Shown here piece by piece: positions 5,623 through 10,196 of a DNA stretch of 10,196 bases. Made by a program: the position numbers and the translations under genes. The stretch is from assembly GCA_021162125.1 (NCBI GenBank), contig JAGGZG010000127.1, positions 1 to 10,196 of the forward strand, written 5' to 3'. The stretch comes from Anaerolineae bacterium. GTDB lineage: Bacteria; Chloroflexota; Anaerolineae; JACIWR01. The notes under the pieces were generated by a model. The model had not been told where the DNA came from and did no database searches. It saw nothing but the letters and a program-made list of their open reading frames with translations. Positions within the stretch are counted from its first letter, which is position 1. Every line of letters starts with the position of its first letter.

Positions 5623-5800
5623 GTAGTCTCCCCCTTGTGTGTTGGTGCCCCTCGCCCACCCCGCCGGGCGCTAAACCGCCCGGCTACGAGGTGGGAAGCC
5701 CCCTTCGGGGGCTCAGAGGCCCGGAGGGCCTTGCAACTCGTAGCTCGGACGTTCCACGTCCGGGCGGGTCTGAGCGACCAACACGTTACCGGGAGACTAC
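5623..5800. repeat. Nested palindromic (cruciform-like) intergenic element
   Basis: A 178-bp imperfect inverted repeat with layered arms. The outer pair GTAGTCTCCC (5623-5632) / GGGAGACTAC (5791-5800) is perfect. Inside it come GTGTTGGT (5639-5646) / ACCAACAC (5777-5784) and then CTACGAG (5684-5690) / CTCGTAG (5737-5743). Between them lie short hairpins: GCCGGGCG/CGCCCGGC (5663-5684), AGCCCCC/GGGGGCT (5697-5713), GGCCC/GGGCC (5718-5730) and CGGACG/CGTCCG (5746-5762). The left and right halves mirror each other, as in a MITE or other palindromic repeat. A structured non-coding RNA would be an alternative. Open frames crossing it have repeat-like composition and no RBS, so they are not called as genes. 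Confidence 0.75.
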
Positions 5801-5855
5801 CAAAATCTGCGTCCCCAAAATTCTCGCGGACGGCGCAAATCTTGCGGGGCAATTC

Positions 5856-5861
5856 TATAAT
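5856..5861 (+). promoter_or_regulatory. Candidate -10 box for the histidine kinase gene
   Basis: A perfect TATAAT, but the hexamer 17 bp upstream (GCGCAA) is not a -35 box. If used, transcription would start near 5868 and leave a leader of about 220 nt before the kinase. An activator-dependent promoter or chance occurrence are both possible. Confidence 0.35.
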
Positions 5862-5933
5862 GCTCCCCAGAAGCTGTGGTGGATTTATGAAGCAAACTGT
5901 TTGTAGAAATAGGGCGAGACCGATTGCTTGCCC

Positions 5934-5979
5934 CGTGTTGCGTGCTACGTTTTACTGCGAGCGATTCTGGCGCAACACG
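5934..5979. repeat. 9-bp inverted repeat upstream of the histidine kinase
   Basis: CGTGTTGCG (5934-5942) and CGCAACACG (5971-5979) are perfect inverted copies with 28 nt between them. It could be a regulator site, an mRNA hairpin in the kinase leader or another repeat fragment. No T-tract follows. Confidence 0.45.
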
Positions 5980-6086
5980 CAGCACATAGCACGTTCAGTT
6001 GCCCGGCAGATACATCGATGGCCACGAACTGTTTTCACCGCGCTCAGTATCATGATCATGGTTCGAAGTCAGAAAGCGTGATTGCT

Positions 6087-7679
6087 ATGCCCAGGGAACG
6101 GATCCTCATCGCTGATGACGAGAAAGACATTCGGGATTTGTGCGCGCGCGTGTTGAGCGCGGAGGGCTACCAGGTGCGATGTGTCGAGAATGGCCTGCGG
6201 GTAGTGGAGGTCGCCCGCCAGGAGCCATTCGACATATTGCTGACCGACATCCTGATGCCCGGCCTGGGCGGTTTGGAGGCAGCACAGGCCGTCCAGGAAT
6301 TCGCCCCGGACATCGTTTGTGTAGTGATCACTGGCCATGGAACGATGGACATGGTCATCGAGGCCCTCAAGTTGGGCTTCTACGAGTTTGTCGCCAAACC
6401 GTTCACGCCGGACGAACTGATCCGCGCCGTGAGCCATGCGCTGGAGCGGGAGCACCTGCGGCGGGAGAACGTCCGTCTAAAAGCGCTACTGCCCCTGTTT
6501 GAACTCAACAAAGTGTTCATGTCCACCGTGGACGTGCAGCCGCTTCTCCAGCAGGTGGCAGAGGTGGCGCGCCAGGCGGTGAGGGCGGATCATGCGCTCC
6601 TGGCCCTGCTCGACGCGGGCTGCAACCGGGTGCTGACGCGGGCTGCCTCTGGCCCTCTTCTGCTTGATAGCTTATGGGCGGTAGGTGAGCAGGGTTGGCG
6701 ACTTGCCCGGCAGGTGATGCAATCGGGGCGACAGTTGGTCGTCCAGGGACGGGATGACCAGGATGGGGCGTTTGCCGATTTGATGTCGGCACTGGGCATA
6801 CACTCTTTCATCGTCACCCCCCTGGCCGTGAGAAAAGATCGCCCCGTGGGTATCCTGGTGGTGAGCAGGGACACAGAGGGCGACGCTTTCACCGGCGGCG
6901 ATCCGGAACTGCTCGCAGTGCTCAGCGGGCAGGCCGCCATCGCTATTGAAAATGCGCGGCTCTTCGAGGAGACGCAACGGGCCTATCAGGAACTCCGGCA
7001 ACTCGACCAAATGAAGAGCGAGTTCATCAACATCGCTGCGCACGAACTGCGTACCCCACTGGCCATTCTGATGGGGCACGCCGACCTTCTGGAAAGCGAA
7101 TTGGAAGGTGACTTGCGCGAGCGGGTGCAGATTATCACCCGCAACGCGATGCGCTTGCGGGATTTGATCAAGGAGATGCTCGACTTGCGCCAACTGGAGA
7201 CGGGCGAGGCTCGTGTCCACCTGGAGGAGCTATCCGTTCAGCAGGCGATAGACGAGGCGGTGTTGGACATGGCCTCCCTGGCACGGGCCAAAGATCAGAT
7301 CATCGAGACCCACGTGCCCGCGGGTTTGGAGCCAGTCCGTGCCGATCCCCAGAAGTTGTACATCGTGCTCAGCAACCTTCTCTCCAATGCCATAAAGTTC
7401 ACCCCGCCAGGGGGACGGATCCGGGTACAAGCTCTGGAGAGGGGCGATGCGGTGCAGATCTCCGTGCAAGACACAGGCCCCGGCATTCCCCATCACCTGC
7501 ACGACAAAATCTTCGACCGCTTTTATCAAGTGGAGAAATCCCTCACACGTGCCCACGAGGGTATGGGACTTGGCCTGTCCATCGTCAAGGGGATGGTGGA
7601 ACTGTGGGGCGGGCAGGTCTGGGTGGAGAGCGAAATGGGGAAAGGTAGCACTTTCTCTTTCACGATTCCGAGGGAATAG
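6087..7679 (+). CDS. Hybrid sensor histidine kinase: receiver-GAF-HisKA-HATPase, soluble
   Basis: 530 residues with no signal peptide or membrane segment, so a cytosolic sensor. The N-terminal receiver (4-122) has D10/D11, phosphoacceptor D54 (LLTDILMPG), T82 and K104 (FVAKPF). A helical linker (123-145) leads to a GAF domain (about 146-290, ending in the typical AIAIENARLFEE), the probable ligand sensor. The HisKA dimerisation helix has phosphoacceptor H319 in AAHELRTPL. The HATPase domain (about 415-530) has the N-box N430/N434 (LSNLLSNAIKF), G1 DTGPGIP (462-468), the F-box FDRFY and G2 GMGLGLSIVKG, so all kinase motifs are intact. ATG 6087 opens the receiver directly; a weak AGAAAG lies 10 nt upstream. 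An in-frame GTG at 6078 is a less likely start. The frame upstream to 5928 lacks domain character. Likely signalling partner: the receiver-HTH protein at 4944. The ligand is unknown. Confidence 0.93.
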   Translation: MPRERILIADDEKDIRDLCARVLSAEGYQVRCVENGLRVVEVARQEPFDILLTDILMPGLGGLEAAQAVQEFAPDIVCVVITGHGTMDMVIEALKLGFYEFVAKPFTPDELIRAVSHALEREHLRRENVRLKALLPLFELNKVFMSTVDVQPLLQQVAEVARQAVRADHALLALLDAGCNRVLTRAASGPLLLDSLWAVGEQGWRLARQVMQSGRQLVVQGRDDQDGAFADLMSALGIHSFIVTPLAVRKDRPVGILVVSRDTEGDAFTGGDPELLAVLSGQAAIAIENARLFEETQRAYQELRQLDQMKSEFINIAAHELRTPLAILMGHADLLESELEGDLRERVQIITRNAMRLRDLIKEMLDLRQLETGEARVHLEELSVQQAIDEAVLDMASLARAKDQIIETHVPAGLEPVRADPQKLYIVLSNLLSNAIKFTPPGGRIRVQALERGDAVQISVQDTGPGIPHHLHDKIFDRFYQVEKSLTRAHEGMGLGLSIVKGMVELWGGQVWVESEMGKGSTFSFTIPRE

Positions 7680-7708
7680 TTCCGACACACCTTAGCGATG
7701 CGTCGGGA
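7680..7708. terminator. Convergent gene junction with a weak possible bidirectional hairpin
   Basis: The kinase stop codon and the transglutaminase stop codon are only 12 bp apart and face each other. CCGAC (7682-7686) can pair with GTCGG (7702-7706) around a 15-nt loop that runs into the end of the opposing gene. No T-tract is present on either side, so termination may rely on another mechanism, and the two transcripts may overlap. Confidence 0.25.
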
Positions 7709-9938
7709 GCATCCTTCTGAGAATGCGACGCAGAAACAGTGGCCGTATCTCACTCCAGGCCCGGCGTGCCATCTCACTATCCCCTGGCCGGCCGGCGAAT
7801 CGCTCCAGTACGTAGAGTTCGGTGATGAGGCGTATCTGCTCACGTCCTGCTGGCAAGGCTTGTCCCAGGGCGGCGGCGTATTCGTAGGGCGTCTGATGCG
7901 GCTGCCACGGACAGCCCAGCCAGGAGGCGTAGGCCACCATGCGCTCGTAGGCTCGCTCTACGGCGTTCAACGTCAGCCCCCCTCGCCACCGCCGCAGCCA
8001 TGCGAGCAACCCCACCAATGCCACGCCGATTATGCCCACTATCCCACCCCAGCGGCGCATATTCTCCATCCAGCGCCCACTTCTACGGGGAGGGGCATAC
8101 GGCGGCAGCGGTAGCTCCCCTTCCACACCCCCCAACAAACGACCGTCCTCTTCTATTCGGCCCAGGCGATTCAGGTCGTCCGGCACCGGGGTCTCACTGT
8201 TCACGGTTTTTGGCTGAGGGCGGACGATTACTGGTTCGGAGGGAGTGGGCTCGAATTCCACCCACCCGTATCGCGGAAAGTAGACTTCCACCCAGGCATG
8301 AGCGTTCCGCTCGCGCACCAGGTACGCCCTCCTGTCCGAGTCGTATTCGCCCCGGGTGTACCCATTGGCCACCCGCGCCGGGATGCCCACCGCGCGGGCC
8401 ATGATGGCCATCGCCGAGGCGTAGTAATCGCAATACCCCTCGCGGACGCCGAACAGGAAGTAATCCACTCCGTCCTGACCCTCCGGCGGAGCTTCGATTA
8501 ACTCGTTGTAGGGAATAGTGCGCAGGTAGGCTTCAATGGCCGATGCCTTATCGTAAGCATTGTCCCGGCCAGCGACTGTCTCCTCGGCCAATGCCCGCAC
8601 CCGGTCCGGCAGATCAGGCGGGAGTTGGAGGTATCGCTCGCGGATCCAGGCCGGGTACTCCTCCCCGGCCCGGCGTAAACTCTGTTCGTCGGCGACGGAG
8701 AGGGACGAGACCACGTGGTAGGTGTCGCCCTGCTTCAACGGCAGGCGGCTATAGAGCATGGAGGGGTAAGCTACTCTCGAGGGACCTTCGGCCATCTGCA
8801 CGGGTGGCGGGGCGAGTGTGAGATACATTTTTGCCGGGATGCTGACCCGTATTGGCTGCGGTGCGCCGAAAAGCACGTTACTCCCGGAGACGAGCATCCT
8901 CACCGTTTGGGTCACCTCGCGGCGCAACTCAAAGGTAGCGATGGGCGGGAAAGTGTCGTATGGTTTGAGGTAAGCGACGTCCTGGTCGTTGTTGATCCAC
9001 CCCTGGCCGGTGTATTCGTCGAAGACCACGGCCAGCCAATAACGGCCTGGGGTTTGTCCCTCGAAGATAGGCTCGTCACGCAAATTGACTGGCCCACCCA
9101 GCGTCATCCGCGTCCCAAAGGATGCTGTGGTGCCGCGCCCCTGATACTCCAGGGAGGAGAATAACCGCGTCCAACCCGTCTGCACTCTGTTCCAGGACTC
9201 GTCGAAACGCGAGATTATGAGAGCAAGTTGCTCGCTCGCCGGTGCGCTGGGAATCCACCAGGCAGTGACGAGCAGCAGCACGGAGATCAGAAGACCGTAG
9301 CGCAGGAAATCGAAGTGGATGGAGGGATCGTAATGCACCCGCCTCTCCCGCCAGCCGCGCTCCTGCGTATAGAGGTAAGTGCGCACGATGAGTAACAGGG
9401 CACAGAACAGGTATCCGACCAGGTAACCGCTGAGTTCAGGCGGGCTGTAATACAGGTTGACCAGCAGGGTCAGGCCGGCGGGCAGGGTGGCCCACCAGGT
9501 GCGCTGCGTGCGGAAGGTGCACCACACGGCCACGTAGCTGATCACCCACAGCAGGCCAGACATGAAGAGGATGAAGATCAGGGGATCATTGCTTTGCCGG
9601 CCACTGATGATCTGCTGCCCCCAGAGACTCACGCGCAGGATCTGCTCCAGCATCTTTTCGCGCCAGCTCAGGTGGGGCGAGAAAAGAGTGCCCACCAAGA
9701 AAGTGATCCAGGCCAGGCCGTAGACGGCGCTGAAGGTGTGGGCTATCGCCCCGGGGAAGATGCTTTTAGCCAGCAGCAATCCCGAGACGATGGCTCCGAC
9801 AGTCACCCACTGGATGATGCTCAACCCGCCGATCCACCTCGCGCTGCTGATGGCCCAGGTCACACAGAGCAGCATCCCGGTGAGCAGGAACAAGGTGGAC
9901 CATCCCTCTGGCAACTGAAAGCGAGAACGCCAGTCCAT
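7692..9938 (-). CDS. TgpA-type membrane transglutaminase-like protein (DUF3488/transglutaminase core/DUF4129)
   Basis: 748 residues. About seven hydrophobic helices lie between residues 12 and 230, matching the DUF3488/TgpA N-terminus. A large extracytoplasmic part follows, with a transglutaminase core at about 450-570. Its triad is Cys512 (EGYCDYYASAM), His547 (RNAHAWVEVYF) and an acidic residue Glu563 (GWVEFEPTPS) where classic members have Asp; the His-acid spacing of 16 is normal. A proline-rich linker (570-625) leads to one more membrane helix (631-648) and a cytoplasmic DUF4129-like tail (660-748). In the family the core cleaves or crosslinks peptides outside the membrane; the true substrate here is unknown. 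ATG 9938 is supported by GGAGAGG 9 nt upstream; the in-frame TTG at 9944 is too close to that site. Such genes often sit beside a MoxR ATPase and a DUF58 protein; neither is in the window. The gene converges with the kinase gene. Confidence 0.92.
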   Translation of the reverse strand: MDWRSRFQLPEGWSTLFLLTGMLLCVTWAISSARWIGGLSIIQWVTVGAIVSGLLLAKSIFPGAIAHTFSAVYGLAWITFLVGTLFSPHLSWREKMLEQILRVSLWGQQIISGRQSNDPLIFILFMSGLLWVISYVAVWCTFRTQRTWWATLPAGLTLLVNLYYSPPELSGYLVGYLFCALLLIVRTYLYTQERGWRERRVHYDPSIHFDFLRYGLLISVLLLVTAWWIPSAPASEQLALIISRFDESWNRVQTGWTRLFSSLEYQGRGTTASFGTRMTLGGPVNLRDEPIFEGQTPGRYWLAVVFDEYTGQGWINNDQDVAYLKPYDTFPPIATFELRREVTQTVRMLVSGSNVLFGAPQPIRVSIPAKMYLTLAPPPVQMAEGPSRVAYPSMLYSRLPLKQGDTYHVVSSLSVADEQSLRRAGEEYPAWIRERYLQLPPDLPDRVRALAEETVAGRDNAYDKASAIEAYLRTIPYNELIEAPPEGQDGVDYFLFGVREGYCDYYASAMAIMARAVGIPARVANGYTRGEYDSDRRAYLVRERNAHAWVEVYFPRYGWVEFEPTPSEPVIVRPQPKTVNSETPVPDDLNRLGRIEEDGRLLGGVEGELPLPPYAPPRRSGRWMENMRRWGGIVGIIGVALVGLLAWLRRWRGGLTLNAVERAYERMVAYASWLGCPWQPHQTPYEYAAALGQALPAGREQIRLITELYVLERFAGRPGDSEMARRAWSEIRPLFLRRILRRMLPTHR

Positions 9939-9947
9939 AATCAATAT

Positions 9948-9954
9948 CCTCTCC
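9948..9954 (-). promoter_or_regulatory. Ribosome binding site of the transglutaminase gene
   Basis: GGAGAGG on the minus strand, 9 nt before the ATG at 9938. It favours that ATG over the TTG at 9944. Confidence 0.7.
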
Positions 9955-10030
9955 AGGAGTCAGGGCCAGGCAAACGTGCCCTCTCTGTGTGTAAATAACA
10001 CCGACCTTGCGGGGAAAAGGTTCACGCTCG

Positions 10031-10061
10031 CCCTCCCGTGGATTCCAAACACACGGGAGGG
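10031..10061. repeat. Strong 10-bp hairpin upstream of the transglutaminase gene
   Basis: CCCTCCCGTG (10031-10040) and CACGGGAGGG (10052-10061) pair perfectly around 11 nt. Neither strand has a T-tract after it. It could be part of the transglutaminase mRNA leader, the end of a gene beyond the window, or a repeat. No convincing promoter was found between here and the start codon. Confidence 0.6.
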
Positions 10062-10122
10062 TAAGGGTCAATGGCACTAACTTTTCACAAGTTCCTGTAA
10101 GATGCGGCAAAATTCAATTTAC

Positions 10123-10184
10123 GAGGAGGAGGCGTTCTCTAACGCCGTTCCACCTCCTTCCGCGCTAGAGAGCGCGGACTCCTC
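10123..10184. repeat. Palindromic intergenic element with two hairpins
   Basis: GAGGAG (10123-10128) pairs with CTCCTC (10179-10184), enclosing two tight hairpins with tetraloops: GGCGTT-CTCT-AACGCC (10131-10146) and TCCGCGCT-AGAG-AGCGCGGA (10159-10178). The loops CTCT and AGAG are themselves complementary, so the two halves mirror each other as in the other palindromic elements of this window. No gene is seen between here and the window end. Confidence 0.65.
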
Positions 10185-10196
10185 TTGGCATTACGA

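Noticed and set aside
4821..5852. Minus-strand open frame of about 340 codons opposite the response regulator and the palindromic element
   Set aside because: It is antisense to a well-supported receiver-HTH gene, crosses two repeat regions, shows no domain character and has no RBS. It is a by-product of GC-rich sequence.
5583..6081. Two overlapping plus-strand open frames of 107 and 148 codons between the signalling genes
   Set aside because: Both run through the nested palindromic element and lack ribosome binding sites and recognisable motifs.
5928..6086. N-terminal extension of the histidine kinase frame by 53 codons
   Set aside because: The added residues are low in domain character, cover an inverted repeat and have no RBS. 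The receiver domain starts directly at the ATG at 6087.

Overview
The window is a GC-rich bacterial segment with clean sigma70-type promoters (TTGACW-17-TATAAT) and good AGGAGG-like ribosome binding sites. The proteins, the Gram-positive-style LexA operator and the many palindromic intergenic repeats suggest a Chloroflexota genome (Anaerolineae-like). This placement is inferred from general resemblance and was not tested by a search.

Layout: 1-139 holds palindromic repeat DNA downstream of lexA. 140-772 (-) is the SOS repressor LexA. 773-965 is a compact divergent control region: a LexA operator sits in the spacer of the lexA promoter, and a second promoter runs back to back with it. 966-4616 (+) is the most striking gene: a 1216-residue fusion of a complete serine hydroxymethyltransferase, a degenerate GcvT-like domain and a complete GcvT aminomethyltransferase. 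4617-4943 contains an AT-rich palindrome, a perfect-consensus promoter and a structured leader of about 178 nt. 4944-5450 (+) is a response regulator with a receiver joined directly to an excisionase-type helix-turn-helix. 5451-6086 is a long gene-free stretch with a 10-bp tandem repeat and a nested cruciform-like element. 6087-7679 (+) is a soluble hybrid histidine kinase (receiver-GAF-HisKA-HATPase). It converges, with a gap of only 12 bp, on 7692-9938 (-), a membrane-anchored TgpA-type transglutaminase-like protein. 9939-10196 holds the transglutaminase leader and another palindromic element.

How the genes relate: the fusion enzyme joins two steps that share 5,10-methylene-tetrahydrofolate. 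GcvT makes it from the aminomethyl group on the H-protein, and SHMT uses it to turn glycine into serine, so the polypeptide could carry out most of the chemistry of 2 glycine to serine. The gcvH and gcvP genes are not in the window. The response regulator and the kinase plausibly form one signalling pathway, although 636 bp separates them. No link between the signalling genes, the transglutaminase and the one-carbon enzyme is visible beyond proximity.
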